A stretch of DNA of 64,000 nucleotides from Olivibacter sitiensis DSM 17696 (GCF_000427965.1 NZ_ATZA01000001.1:62001-126000); one strand, 5' to 3'; positions 52,258 to 60,813 are shown, counted from the stretch's first letter. Made by a program: numbers and translations. The notes: generated by a model not told the origin, from the letters alone.

Positions 52258-53052
52258 TTACCAGCTCCCACTAGCGCCACCGCCGCCAAAGCTACCGCCA
52301 CCAAAACCGCCAAAACCACCGCCTCCGCCACCGAAGCCGCCCCCACCTCCGAAGCCTCCTCCGCCACGGTGTCCGCCGCGGCCTAGCCCTCCCAGCATGG
52401 TGAGCCAAAAGAGATCGGAACTACCTCTGCCCCCAATGACTTGGCCTCCACCGCCTTTGCCTCCGCCACCTCTGGAGAGGACAGCAATCACGATAATGAC
52501 CAATATTACAAAGAAAAGCACGCCACCTATATTATTGCCACGGGAAGCTTTTTTCGGATCGGCCTTGAACTCGCCCTTGGTATAAGCTATGAGCGCATCA
52601 GTGGCCTTATCTATGCCCACAAAGTAGTCACCTTGCCTAAAGGCTGGTGTAATGATCTCGCGAATAATCTTAAAGGCGATGGCATCGGGTACAGCTCCTT
52701 CCAGTCCATAGCCCGTTTGTATGGTCACCTTGCGGTCGTCCTTAGCGACCAGCAACAAAATGCCGTTGTTCTTTCCATTGCTGCCAATGCCCCATTTCTG
52801 GGCCAGCTGCACGCCGTAGTCGGCAATGTCATAATCGCCCACCGAGCGCATCACTACTACCGCTATTTGATTGGACGTACTATCGTCAAATGCTACCAGC
52901 TTGCTTTCTAGAAATTGTTTCTCATTGCTACTCAAAGTGTTGGAGTAGTCCGTCACCAGTGTTTTTGACTGTGCGGGAAAATCCTGCGCCGATAGCCATG
53001 GAGAAGACAACAGTAAGAAAAAGGAAAGTAACAGCCGGAATAAAATGCGCAT
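52258..53052 (-). CDS. TPM-domain protein with glycine-rich C terminus (YgcG-like)
   Basis: Membrane-anchored TPM-domain protein (264 aa). It has a signal peptide (about 1-22, FRLLLSFFLLLSSPWLSA), the TPM domain (about 30-150, KTLVTDYSNTLS, NGILLLVAKDDRKVTI, QTGYGLEGAVPD), a membrane helix at about 176-192 (IGGVLFFVILVIIVIAVLS) and a cytoplasmic tail made largely of glycine with Phe and Ser (from about 195) ending GASGSW. The tail is the origin of the low-complexity DNA at 52268-52470. It is the last gene of a lemA-TPM-TPM operon. Such proteins are often associated with envelope stress, but the role is undefined. Confidence 0.9.
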   Translation of the reverse strand: MRILFRLLLSFFLLLSSPWLSAQDFPAQSKTLVTDYSNTLSSNEKQFLESKLVAFDDSTSNQIAVVVMRSVGDYDIADYGVQLAQKWGIGSNGKNNGILLLVAKDDRKVTIQTGYGLEGAVPDAIAFKIIREIITPAFRQGDYFVGIDKATDALIAYTKGEFKADPKKASRGNNIGGVLFFVILVIIVIAVLSRGGGGKGGGGQVIGGRGSSDLFWLTMLGGLGRGGHRGGGGFGGGGGFGGGGGGFGGFGGGSFGGGGASGSW

Positions 53053-53062
53053 GGATATTGGT

Positions 53063-53506
53063 TTAATCTTTTTTCTGTTTGTCTAGGAATACGATTTCGT
53101 TTGGCAGCTCATTTTTGTTGTCTTCCTGAGAAGGGAAAAGAACCTGCAATTTTTCGCCTACACATGCAATGCCCGCCAGTATGCCATTGGTGAGGTGATC
53201 TTCCTTGAAGTGAACAAGCATTTTTTGCTTGGTGTCTTCCCAGAAGTTGCTGCCAACTTGTTCATGGATACCCTTGTCGCCGATGATGGCAAACTTATGG
53301 TCATTCATTGACATATAGATAAGTACTCCATTGTGGAGGTTTGTTTTGTGCATACCCAAGTTGTAAAAGCTCTCCCGAGCACGTTCCATGACATCGCCCG
53401 GACAATACTGCTCTATACATACTCGGATCTCACCAGAGGTGTGCGCTTCCGCTTCGCCAATGGCTTGGGCTATCTGCTCCTGCTTGTGCTTGCTGAATAT
53501 ATCCAT
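53063..53506 (-). CDS. TPM-domain protein, short form
   Basis: Soluble TPM domain protein (147 aa) without signal peptide. The domain occupies most of the length: HTSGEIRVCIEQYCPGDVM, GVLIYMSMNDHKFAIIGDKG and DHLTNGILAGIACVGEKL. The ATG at 53506 (MDIFSKHKQE) is 14 bases after the lemA stop, whereas the longer in-frame start overlaps lemA, so the short form is chosen. It lies 11 bases upstream of the membrane TPM gene. Role is unknown. Confidence 0.86.
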   Translation of the reverse strand: MDIFSKHKQEQIAQAIGEAEAHTSGEIRVCIEQYCPGDVMERARESFYNLGMHKTNLHNGVLIYMSMNDHKFAIIGDKGIHEQVGSNFWEDTKQKMLVHFKEDHLTNGILAGIACVGEKLQVLFPSQEDNKNELPNEIVFLDKQKKD

Positions 53507-53519
53507 AGAAAATTTGAGC

Positions 53520-54098
53520 TTAAAACGACACTGTTGGGGCTTTGTCAGCTCCGGCACTTGATTGGAAATAGCCTTTTGCTTTGAAGCCAAATATCCCTGC
53601 CATTAGATTATTAGGGAATGCCCGTATGGTCGAATTGTACTGTTGCGTGGCTTCGTTAAAATTTCTTCTGGCTACTGAAATCCTATTTTCCGTGCCTTCC
53701 AGCTGAGCTTGTAAGGCCTGAAAATTCTCGGTAGCGCGCAACTGAGGGTAGTTTTCTGCTACAGCCATTAGCCTGCTCAACGAACCCGACAAGGCGTTCT
53801 GCGCATCTTCGAATTGCTTGATAGCTTCTGGCGTCAGTTCGCTGGCGTCGATATTGATAGAAGTTGCCTTCGAACGGGCTTCTATCACTTGGGTAAGCGT
53901 TTCCTGCTCAAAATTGGCAGCACCCTTTACGGTATTGACCAAATTCGGGATAAGATCGGCACGGCGTTGGTAGGCATTCTCTACTTCGGCCCACTTAGAT
54001 TGTACGTTTTCATCCAACTTGACCATGGTGTTATAACCACATGAACTCAAGGAGAAAAGAGCGAAGAGCCCTACAATACCAAAAATAAATCTTTTCAT
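53520..54098 (-). CDS. lemA: LemA-family protein
   Basis: Coiled-coil LemA protein (192 aa). The N terminus is lipoprotein-like (FIFGIVGLFALFSLSSC, Cys about 20) rather than a simple anchor, then YNTMVKLDENVQSKWAEVENAYQRRADLIPNL marks the start of the family domain, with LTQVIEARSKAT and ENRISVARRNFNEATQQYN further on. It is first in the operon with two TPM proteins, the usual association of this family. The biochemical role is unknown; the surface-exposed coiled coil may be extracytoplasmic. Confidence 0.93.
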   Translation of the reverse strand: MKRFIFGIVGLFALFSLSSCGYNTMVKLDENVQSKWAEVENAYQRRADLIPNLVNTVKGAANFEQETLTQVIEARSKATSINIDASELTPEAIKQFEDAQNALSGSLSRLMAVAENYPQLRATENFQALQAQLEGTENRISVARRNFNEATQQYNSTIRAFPNNLMAGIFGFKAKGYFQSSAGADKAPTVSF

Positions 54099-54212
54099 TT
54101 TTTCTAATTTGTTGTTTTGATAAACTGATAACAGTTTGAAGCGAATAAATTAAGGCAATTTTTACTTGAAAATCGAATAATTTGTGAAAATCATTTTTTT
54201 GTTACTATTTCT

Positions 54213-54220
54213 TAACTTTG
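54213..54220 (+). promoter_or_regulatory. -7 box before the FAD oxidoreductase
   Basis: TAACTTTG matches TAnnTTTG and ends 32 bases before the ATG at 54252. No TTG at the usual -33 distance was seen. The divergent spacer to lemA (54099-54251) contains no other recognisable element. Confidence 0.35.
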
Positions 54221-54251
54221 TGCTTTCTGCGATAAAAACGTAGCAAATAGC

Positions 54252-55796
54252 ATGCAAAAAGAACTGGAACTTGCCATTCTTCCTGAAAAAATGGAAGATT
54301 TGGTTCACATCAAGATGGAAGCTGCCAAAAAGGCTGGGCTTTCTCCCAAGCGTATCTTGGGAGTCCGTATAAGAAAACGGTCGATAGACGCTAGGGGAAA
54401 GCAAGTGCTCTACCGCGTGCGCGTATTGCTCTTCATAGATGAGCCGGAACCAAATTCCACCTTTGAAGTCAGCTATCCAATGGTATCCGATGTATCACCT
54501 GTTATTATAATCGGAGCCGGACCCGCAGGACTTTTTGCCGCTCTTCAATGTATAGAGAATCACCTGAAGCCGATTGTGATAGAACGTGGCAAGGATGTGA
54601 AAGAAAGGCGAAGGGACCTCGCTCTATTGAACAAGGAAGGAATAGTAAACGAAGATTCCAATTATTGCTTTGGTGAAGGTGGGGCAGGGACTTACTCGGA
54701 TGGCAAGCTTTATACGCGATCCAATAAAAGGGGCGACATAGAAAAGGTATTGCAGATTTTCGTAGCCCATGGTGCCACCGAGGATATCTTGGTAGACGCC
54801 AGGCCACATATAGGTACCAATAAGCTGCCGCACATCATAGAGCGCATGCGTCAAACTATCTTAGAACATGGAGGCGAAATATGTTTCAACAGCCGTGTGG
54901 TAGATATCGTGGTGGAGCAGCAGCAAGTAAGAGGTGTCGCGTTGGCTACGGGAGAGGAAGTGCGTGCAGATAAGGTGATTTTGGCCACTGGACATTCTGC
55001 CAGAGATATTTTTGAACTGTTCCAAAAAAAGCAATGGGAGGTTGAGGCTAAGGCCTTTGCCCTGGGCGTCCGCATTGAACACCCTCAGTCCGTTGTAGAT
55101 CGTGTGCAATACCACTGTGATGTGCGAAGTGAATTTTTACCGCCGGCCTACTACAGCTTGGTGGAGCAGGTAGAGGGACGAGGCGTATTTTCCTTTTGCA
55201 TGTGCCCTGGAGGTATCATCGCTCCCTGTGCCACGGGACAAGGAGAGGTTGTAGTCAATGGGTGGTCGCCTTCCAAGCGTAATAATCCCTATGCCAATTC
55301 GGGTACAGTGGTACAGATCAACCTAGAGGATGTGCCAGGCAGCAGGCAAGATGCTTTTGCCATGCTTCGGTTCCAACAAGCGGTGGAGCGAAAAGCTTTT
55401 GAGCTGGGTGGAGGTGCGCTGGTGGCGCCGGCACAGCGGATGGTCGACTTTGTGGAAGGGAGAATATCCACAGACTTGCCAGTCAATTCATATAAACCTG
55501 GACTCAGTTCAGCAGACCTAAAGGAGGTATTGCCAGGCTTTGTGCATAGTGCATTGAAGGGGGCCTTACCCTTGTTTGGACAGAAAATGAAAGGCTACTA
55601 TACCAATGAAGCCGTACTGGTGGGGGTAGAATCGCGCACTTCCTCACCCATACGCATACCTCGGGATAAGGATACGTTGCAGCATCCGCAAATAGTAGGA
55701 CTATATCCATGTGGTGAAGGTGCTGGCTACGCTGGGGGCATCGTCTCGGCGGCCATTGACGGAATCAATTGTGCCAATGCCTGTATAGGGTGCTGA
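54252..55796 (+). CDS. FAD-dependent oxidoreductase (COG2509-like)
   Basis: Flavoprotein (514 aa). An N-terminal domain of about 85 residues precedes the dinucleotide motif VIIIGAGPAGLFAALQ (about 84-99). The NYCFGEGGAGTYSDGKL motif is characteristic of the COG2509 family, and the second FAD contact is LATGHSARDIF. The C-terminal segment has GLYPCGEGAGYAGGIVSAAIDG. Function of this family is not known biochemically; it occurs singly across many phyla. It lies alone between lemA (divergent) and the GldK-like gene (convergent). Confidence 0.9.
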   Translation: MQKELELAILPEKMEDLVHIKMEAAKKAGLSPKRILGVRIRKRSIDARGKQVLYRVRVLLFIDEPEPNSTFEVSYPMVSDVSPVIIIGAGPAGLFAALQCIENHLKPIVIERGKDVKERRRDLALLNKEGIVNEDSNYCFGEGGAGTYSDGKLYTRSNKRGDIEKVLQIFVAHGATEDILVDARPHIGTNKLPHIIERMRQTILEHGGEICFNSRVVDIVVEQQQVRGVALATGEEVRADKVILATGHSARDIFELFQKKQWEVEAKAFALGVRIEHPQSVVDRVQYHCDVRSEFLPPAYYSLVEQVEGRGVFSFCMCPGGIIAPCATGQGEVVVNGWSPSKRNNPYANSGTVVQINLEDVPGSRQDAFAMLRFQQAVERKAFELGGGALVAPAQRMVDFVEGRISTDLPVNSYKPGLSSADLKEVLPGFVHSALKGALPLFGQKMKGYYTNEAVLVGVESRTSSPIRIPRDKDTLQHPQIVGLYPCGEGAGYAGGIVSAAIDGINCANACIGC

Positions 55797-55814
55797 CCTT
55801 TACAGGCATTGACA
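55772..55814. terminator. Possible terminator at the end of the FAD oxidoreductase gene
   Basis: TGCCAATGCCTGTA (55772-55785) pairs with TACAGGCATTGACA (55801-55814) over 14 positions with one wobble or mismatch. The stem overlaps the coding end and lies between two convergent genes, so it could serve both. Confidence 0.45.
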
Positions 55815-55818
55815 AAGC

Positions 55819-57105
55819 TTATTTCAGTTTATACTTTCGGGTCTTCACTTGATCCCCGGGAAGCTCGAATGCCGGCATCACGCAACGAAAACCTATGTAT
55901 GAACGGGGCATATCCTGCTCCTCGTAATTTCTGGTGTCGCTATTGAGCATGGGACCAGGATCTTTCCACGAACCACCTCGTACTACCTTCCTTTTCATCA
56001 GAGGGTTGGCAGAGTCCGGTACATCGTGCAATAGCACGGGATTAAGATCGTTCACAAATGCCGTAGCCGATGGACTGTAGGCATCCAATGTCCACTCGCT
56101 CACGTTACCCGCCATATTGTAAATGCCAAAGGCGTTGGGAGTATAGGATTTTGCAGGCAGCGTAAAGGTAGATCCATCTCTGGAATAGGTACCTTCACCT
56201 TGTTTGAAGTTAAGGGCAAGTCTTTCCTTTCCCGTTTTTTTGTGTTCAATGGTTTTTACCGTTCGGTCTGTAGTGTCCATAGGGTCAACCTTTCCTTCTG
56301 CGGCATATTGCCATTGCGCTTCCGTAGGCAGGGAGAAGATATAGTCATAATCTCTAAGGATCGGGGTCTTTTTAAGCTCTGCGGCTAGCATTGACCCTTT
56401 CCAGTCGGCATATGCTCGGGCTTGCTTCCATGTAACTCCTACTACGGGATAGTTTTCGTATAGCTTATTGATAAAATAATTTTGGTCCATGGTCTGCATT
56501 TGAGAGTTGGGGAAGTCCTGCGACCAAACATCCACCTTGGGCAATACGGGAATCTTCTCATGTACATAACGTCCCGTTGGCTGTCCCGTCATCTCGGCGT
56601 AGTGTAAATCGTACTTTACCTTCTCGGGATCCAATACTTTAGCACCGCCCACTGAAATAAACATCCCCTGTAGTTTCTGCTTCTCATCCGGTGTCCCATT
56701 TTTATACAGCGGGGAGCGTTTGCGTATCTTGCTCCAGTCTATAAAACGGGAGGAAGAATCGCCACCGTTTGATTTGAGGTAGTAGCTGTCGTCCTTTAAA
56801 TAGTCCGCAATGGCGATTGAATCTGCTACCCAATAAACAAATTGACGATATTGACTGTTGGTTACCTCCGTTTTGTCGATAAAAAAAGCAGTGACGCTGA
56901 CGTAGCGCCTGATGGCAGCGCTATCGTCCATGTTTTTGTAAAGGACGGATCCAGACGGCACATACACCATTCCCGGCGGCGTGGGCAAGGACCTTCTCGT
57001 ATATGAAGGTGTATTTGGTATGTCCGTAAACTTGTTGGACTTACAGGCTCCCAAAAACAGGGAAATAAAAAACCCTAGAAAATATAAATAGCTGTTTCGA
57101 TTCAT
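55819..57105 (-). CDS. GldK-like FGE-sulfatase-domain lipoprotein, without gldLMN
   Basis: Lipoprotein (428 aa, start MNRNSYLYFLGFFISLFLGAC, Cys about 21) with a formylglycine-generating-enzyme/sulfatase-modifying fold. It reads like GldK/PorK of the type IX secretion and gliding system: PPGMVYVPSGSVLYKN, FFIDKTEVTNSQYRQFVYWV, FSLPTEAQWQYAAEG, GIYNMAGNVSEWTLDAYSP, VVRGGSWKDPGP and SYIGFRCV. GldK is normally encoded with gldL, gldM and gldN, none of which is here: an FAD oxidoreductase and hsp20 flank it. The ATG at 57105 is preferred to 57156, which lacks a signal. It may be a paralogue with a separate envelope role. Confidence 0.85.
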   Translation of the reverse strand: MNRNSYLYFLGFFISLFLGACKSNKFTDIPNTPSYTRRSLPTPPGMVYVPSGSVLYKNMDDSAAIRRYVSVTAFFIDKTEVTNSQYRQFVYWVADSIAIADYLKDDSYYLKSNGGDSSSRFIDWSKIRKRSPLYKNGTPDEKQKLQGMFISVGGAKVLDPEKVKYDLHYAEMTGQPTGRYVHEKIPVLPKVDVWSQDFPNSQMQTMDQNYFINKLYENYPVVGVTWKQARAYADWKGSMLAAELKKTPILRDYDYIFSLPTEAQWQYAAEGKVDPMDTTDRTVKTIEHKKTGKERLALNFKQGEGTYSRDGSTFTLPAKSYTPNAFGIYNMAGNVSEWTLDAYSPSATAFVNDLNPVLLHDVPDSANPLMKRKVVRGGSWKDPGPMLNSDTRNYEEQDMPRSYIGFRCVMPAFELPGDQVKTRKYKLK

Positions 57106-57259
57106 TGATCTGCTCAAATTCGTGTGATTAAGGCTACATGTAATTTGATGCTGCAAAGTAACGAATTACAAAAGCAATATCAAACTCCAAAATATAGTAC
57201 GCTGTGAGGCACCAATAATGTTTTCAAAGCAGCATGTTTTGGTTGTTGCCAAGCGGCAA

Positions 57260-57320
57260 AATGACAAGATGTTAAATCTCTTGGGGACAAAAAGTCAGTT
57301 TTTGATGTTATTTTGTCATT
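57260..57320. promoter_or_regulatory. Inverted repeat AATGACAA...TTGTCATT upstream of hsp20
   Basis: AATGACAA (57260-57267) and TTGTCATT (57313-57320) are perfect inverted copies in the 324-base spacer between the GldK-like gene and hsp20. No CIRCE element is present. A regulator-binding function is possible but untested. The rest of the spacer shows nothing else I can name with confidence. Confidence 0.4.
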
Positions 57321-57418
57321 GCTGGGCGCTTGTATGCATTGGCATATTTATTGATTTCACATAGGCGTAATTGATCTTCATTTTAAATGACTTCAATGTT
57401 TATTGGTTTAATTAAAAA

Positions 57419-57424
57419 AGGAGG
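57419..57424 (+). promoter_or_regulatory. Strong Shine-Dalgarno of hsp20
   Basis: AGGAGG, within the longer AAAGGAGGTT, is five bases before the ATG at 57430 and two before the ATG at 57427. It is exceptional in this window, where most genes lack such a sequence. It favours 57430 as the start. Confidence 0.7.
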
Positions 57425-57429
57425 TTATG

Positions 57430-57882
57430 ATGACACTTATCAAAAGAAATGGAAACAGTTTATCTGGCGTTCCTGCGTTGTTCGACGATTTTTTCGCCAG
57501 TGATTTCTTCAATTGGGGTAGCAACAGTCGTTATTCGGCCTTAAGCGCTACATTGCCCGCCGTTAACATCAAGGAAACTGATGACCATTATGAGGTGGAA
57601 ATGGCTGCTCCGGGCATGCAGAAGGATGATTTTAAGGTAGAACTTAACGGCAATACCCTGACAATTTCTTCTGCCAAAAATGATGAAAAGAAAGAAGAAC
57701 TTGAAGGCTATAGCCGGCGGGAATTTAGCTGTCAATCTTTTGAGCGTAATTTCACTTTGCCAAAAGATGTGGTAGACGAAGACAAGATTGAGGCCCATTA
57801 CGAAAATGGATTGCTTCGGCTTAGTATCCCAAAAAGGGAAGAAGCGAAGAAAAAAGCACCTCGTCTTATAGAGATTTCTTAA
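57430..57882 (+). CDS. Small heat-shock protein, Hsp20/alpha-crystallin family
   Basis: ATP-independent chaperone (150 aa) that holds unfolding proteins. The alpha-crystallin domain (about 40-135) opens with AVNIKETDDHYEVEMAAPGM and includes the C-terminal GLLRLSIPKRE, with the IxI-type tail at PRLIEIS. The N-terminal region (FDDFFASDFFNWG) is short and aromatic, as usual. The start is the second ATG (57430) because of spacing to the Shine-Dalgarno. It has an inverted repeat upstream and a strong hairpin after the stop, and stands alone. Confidence 0.94.
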   Translation: MTLIKRNGNSLSGVPALFDDFFASDFFNWGSNSRYSALSATLPAVNIKETDDHYEVEMAAPGMQKDDFKVELNGNTLTISSAKNDEKKEELEGYSRREFSCQSFERNFTLPKDVVDEDKIEAHYENGLLRLSIPKREEAKKKAPRLIEIS

Positions 57883-57903
57883 TAGATTTATTAAACAACG
57901 TTT

Positions 57904-57946
57904 AAGCAAATGGGGCCCGTGATGAAATCGCGGGCCCCATTTGCTT
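57904..57946. terminator. Perfect 16-bp hairpin between hsp20 and asd
   Basis: AAGCAAATGGGGCCCG (57904-57919) pairs exactly with CGGGCCCCATTTGCTT (57931-57946), with an 11-base loop. The two genes are convergent, so it probably terminates both. Neither side has a long T run. Confidence 0.8.
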
Positions 57947-57985
57947 GCAGAGACAATTCCTTAATTATCTTTAGATAATAGGTGA

Positions 57986-58975
57986 TTATACCAATCCTTT
58001 TTCTACCAAATATTCGGCAATTTGTACGGCATTGGTAGCAGCTCCCTTGCGTAGATTATCTGCCACTACCCAAAGGTTCAAGCTATTGTCTTGACTTTCG
58101 TCTCTACGGATACGACCTACAAACACTTCATCTTTGCCATGCGCATCTTTGGGCATCGGGTATTTTAGGTTTGCAGGGTCGTCTACTACCACGACACCAG
58201 ACTGCTGAGCCAATAGCGTTTTTACGTCGTTTATGTCAAAGTCGTTCTCGAACTCAATGTTGACCGCTTCGGAATGGCCACCCATCACGGGGATGCGAAC
58301 AGTGGTAGCCGTTACACGAATGCTATCGTCGCCCATGATCTTGTTGGTTTCCTTGATCATTTTCATTTCTTCCTTAGTATAGCCATTCTCCTGGAATACG
58401 TCTATCTGTGGAATGACATTCAAATCGATGGTATATGGATATGCCTTTTCGCCCTCCTTGCCTGCACGCTCGTCCATCAATTGCTGCACAGCTTTTACAC
58501 CCGTACCGGTCACGGATTGATAGGTAGAAACCACTACACGCTTGATCTTGTATTTCTCGTGCAAAGGTTTCAATACGACGACCATTTGTATGGTAGAGCA
58601 ATTGGGATTGGCGATAATCTTGTCCTCGGCAGTCAGCACGTGGGCATTTACTTCCGGAACGACCAATTTTTTCGTAGGATCCATGCGCCAAGCGGACGAA
58701 TTGTCTACCACGGTAATGCCAGCCTCTGCAAATTTTGGGGCATATTCCGTAGAGGTACCTCCGCCAGCGGAAAATAAGGCGACATCGGGCTTCTGGGCAA
58801 TCGCTTCGTCGGGTGTCACCACCTTGTACTTCTTTCCCTTGAACTCGATTTCCTTACCCTTACTTTTCTCAGAGGCAACCGGAATCAATTCATCTACAGG
58901 GAAATTGCGCTCTGCTAATACTTTTAACATCTCCGTACCTACAAGGCCGGTAGCGCCAACGACAGCAATTTTCAT
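57986..58975 (-). CDS. asd: Aspartate-semialdehyde dehydrogenase
   Basis: Reduces aspartyl phosphate to the semialdehyde (329 aa), a branch-point of lysine, threonine and methionine synthesis. Motifs are VGATGLVGTEML (NADP binding), FSAGGGTSTEYAP, the catalytic Cys in ANPNCSTIQMVV (about 127), STYQSVTGTG and the catalytic His in MGGHSEAVN. The final segment DNLRKGAATNAVQIAEYL is typical. Upstream a minus-strand TATGTTTG at 59043-59036 is the probable -7 box, giving a leader of about 55 bases. Confidence 0.97.
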   Translation of the reverse strand: MKIAVVGATGLVGTEMLKVLAERNFPVDELIPVASEKSKGKEIEFKGKKYKVVTPDEAIAQKPDVALFSAGGGTSTEYAPKFAEAGITVVDNSSAWRMDPTKKLVVPEVNAHVLTAEDKIIANPNCSTIQMVVVLKPLHEKYKIKRVVVSTYQSVTGTGVKAVQQLMDERAGKEGEKAYPYTIDLNVIPQIDVFQENGYTKEEMKMIKETNKIMGDDSIRVTATTVRIPVMGGHSEAVNIEFENDFDINDVKTLLAQQSGVVVVDDPANLKYPMPKDAHGKDEVFVGRIRRDESQDNSLNLWVVADNLRKGAATNAVQIAEYLVEKGLV

Positions 58976-59035
58976 TTTTTTGTTTTTCTTTTTTTGTTAA
59001 TCGATAATAAATTTTTACTTTGAAAACTCGAACGC

Positions 59036-59043
59036 CAAACATA
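59036..59043 (-). promoter_or_regulatory. -7 box for asd
   Basis: The minus strand reads TATGTTTG, an exact TAnnTTTG match, 61 bases upstream of the asd ATG. No TTG is present at the expected -33 distance. Confidence 0.35.
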
Positions 59044-59129
59044 CAAAAAATACATAGATCTCTTATAGTCGGCTTTTATTTTTTGTGCATTGGTTTTCAG
59101 TGTTTTGATCTTACTTGTAATTAACCTTT

Positions 59130-60734
59130 ATGGATATGATCAGACAAAAACTCTCCCTTTTGGGCTTATTGGTATTTATGTTCTTCTTGTTTGCCAGCGT
59201 GGCTTACGCCAATCATAAGCATGGTGAAGAAGATGAACAGAAGTTGTTGCCAAGCGAAATGAATTACCTTGTTTTTCTGGATACCTTCGATGATGTATTG
59301 GAAAACTCTTGGGTGGGCGACAGGCAGTATTTCACAACCGCTAGCCATAGCCTCGCCGCTATGGGGTCTTACCTCTCACCTATTTCATTGCTTCGGCCAA
59401 GTAGGCGATTGCTAAATACGGCTTGGGAAATGGGCGTTCGTATGTCGGGGTCTTTTTCTTCCGAAACCTACCTGCGCATATACCTAGCTAGTGATGACGC
59501 CAATATCAAACGGGCGCATAAGAGTTATCAACTACAGATCTCGGGCGACGACGGCGCTGTTATTTATCAGCTGTGGCATCAAAATGGGTCTGGTAAAACA
59601 TTACTTTATGAGAGTAAGACGGCAAAAGAAAGCCCCTCCTTTTTCAAGGCTAGGATACGAATAGCCTGCGATATGGAAGGAATATGGCGGTTGTGGTTGG
59701 CTGATGGTGACAACGGAGCTTTTCTGATCCTGCCCAATACAGCAGAAGATGGTGATATACCCAATATAGATCCTCTCTTTAATGTGGCCTACACAGGCAT
59801 TCAGTTTTATTATCTGCCAGCTAGGCAACAGGACCTCTTACTGGATTATTTCCTGATGCGCAAACTGGGTGAGGAATCCGATGAACAGATCGCAATAGCG
59901 CATGAAGAGGTCATCATCAATGAACTGCTCAGCAATCCCTATAGTGGGGGTGTGGAGTTTGTGGAACTTTTCAACCGCTCACAGCGGGTGTTGGACATCG
60001 GTGCGCTCTACCTGGCTAGGGAGACCAATGGGAGGTTAGAGCAGTTTAGACCCATTGCCCGAAATGGGCTGTTGCTGCAACCAAGGGCTTATAAGGTTCT
60101 GAGCGTTAATAGTGAGCAAATTAGGCAATACTATTATACGCCAGATGAAACGGCCTTGCATGAGATGAATATGCCACAAATAAATAATAATGAGGGACAT
60201 ATACTACTTGTGCGATCGGATAGTGCCATTGTGGATGATTTGCGCTACCACTCAGGCATGCATTCTCCTTTCATGAACAACGCTAAGGGCGTTTCGCTCG
60301 AAAAAATTGATCCAAGCAGATCTTCTTCCGAATCCAGCAATTGGGCATCGGCTTCCTCTGCTGCAGGCTATGCTACTCCCGGATACAAAAATTCGCAAGC
60401 GAGCGACGGACTTTATGAAACAACATTGTGGCTTACGAGCAGGACCGTTTCTCCAGATGACGATGGTTTTGAGGACAAATTAGAGCTGAATTATGTATGG
60501 GATAAGGAAGGTGTGATGGCCAATGTGTGGATATATGACGACAAAGGAAATGTGGTGAAAGAACTAGGGCATGCCTATAGCATGGGGACCGAAGGCATAA
60601 TTGTATGGGATGGCTTTACATACCGGAGCGAAAGAGCAAAAATGGGACTCTATATCCTTCATCTGGAGACCTATCACATCGATGGATGGCGAAAGGTGTA
60701 CAAGTTCAGTTTTGCCGTAGCTTATAGGCAGTAA
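59130..60734 (+). CDS. Secreted protein with lamin-tail and FlgD-like domains
   Basis: Exported protein (534 aa) with signal peptide (MDMIRQKLSLLGLLVFMFFLF...VAYA). The N-terminal part (about 40-270) is laminin-G-like in style (FLDTFDDVLENSWVGDRQYF, IYLASDDANI). A lamin-tail domain follows (about 270-420, EVIINELLSNPYSGGVEFVELFNRS, YLARETNGRL). The C-terminal part (about 430-534) has TVSPDDDGFEDKLEL, then a FlgD-Ig-like strand series ending WRKVYKFSFAVAYRQ. It could be a surface or extracellular protein of the kind exported by type IX secretion in relatives. No direct operon partner is present. Confidence 0.78.
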   Translation: MDMIRQKLSLLGLLVFMFFLFASVAYANHKHGEEDEQKLLPSEMNYLVFLDTFDDVLENSWVGDRQYFTTASHSLAAMGSYLSPISLLRPSRRLLNTAWEMGVRMSGSFSSETYLRIYLASDDANIKRAHKSYQLQISGDDGAVIYQLWHQNGSGKTLLYESKTAKESPSFFKARIRIACDMEGIWRLWLADGDNGAFLILPNTAEDGDIPNIDPLFNVAYTGIQFYYLPARQQDLLLDYFLMRKLGEESDEQIAIAHEEVIINELLSNPYSGGVEFVELFNRSQRVLDIGALYLARETNGRLEQFRPIARNGLLLQPRAYKVLSVNSEQIRQYYYTPDETALHEMNMPQINNNEGHILLVRSDSAIVDDLRYHSGMHSPFMNNAKGVSLEKIDPSRSSSESSNWASASSAAGYATPGYKNSQASDGLYETTLWLTSRTVSPDDDGFEDKLELNYVWDKEGVMANVWIYDDKGNVVKELGHAYSMGTEGIIVWDGFTYRSERAKMGLYILHLETYHIDGWRKVYKFSFAVAYRQ

Positions 60735-60770
60735 GCAACGGTTCTTTTACTCTGATTACACCGTATACAA

Positions 60771-60813
60771 AAAAGAAGCCGCCTCATAATTGACTTATGA
60801 GACGGCTTCTTTT
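60771..60813. terminator. Bidirectional terminator between the lamin-tail gene and the metalloprotease
   Basis: AAAAGAAGCCGCCTCATAA (60771-60789) and TTATGAGACGGCTTCTTTT (60795-60813) form a 19-bp stem with one C-A mismatch on this strand (G-U on the other) and a five-base loop. A/T runs flank the GC-rich stem on both sides, as for a bidirectional terminator. Confidence 0.85.

Noticed and set aside
52268-52470. GC-rich low-complexity DNA as a repeat element
   Set aside because: It is coding sequence for the Gly-rich tail of the TPM protein, common in that family.
57339-57355. Sigma-54-like -24/-12 sequence before hsp20 (TTGGCAT-N5-TTGAT)
   Set aside because: The -12 element lacks the invariant GC, and no enhancer-binding regulator is present; kept only as a weak resemblance.
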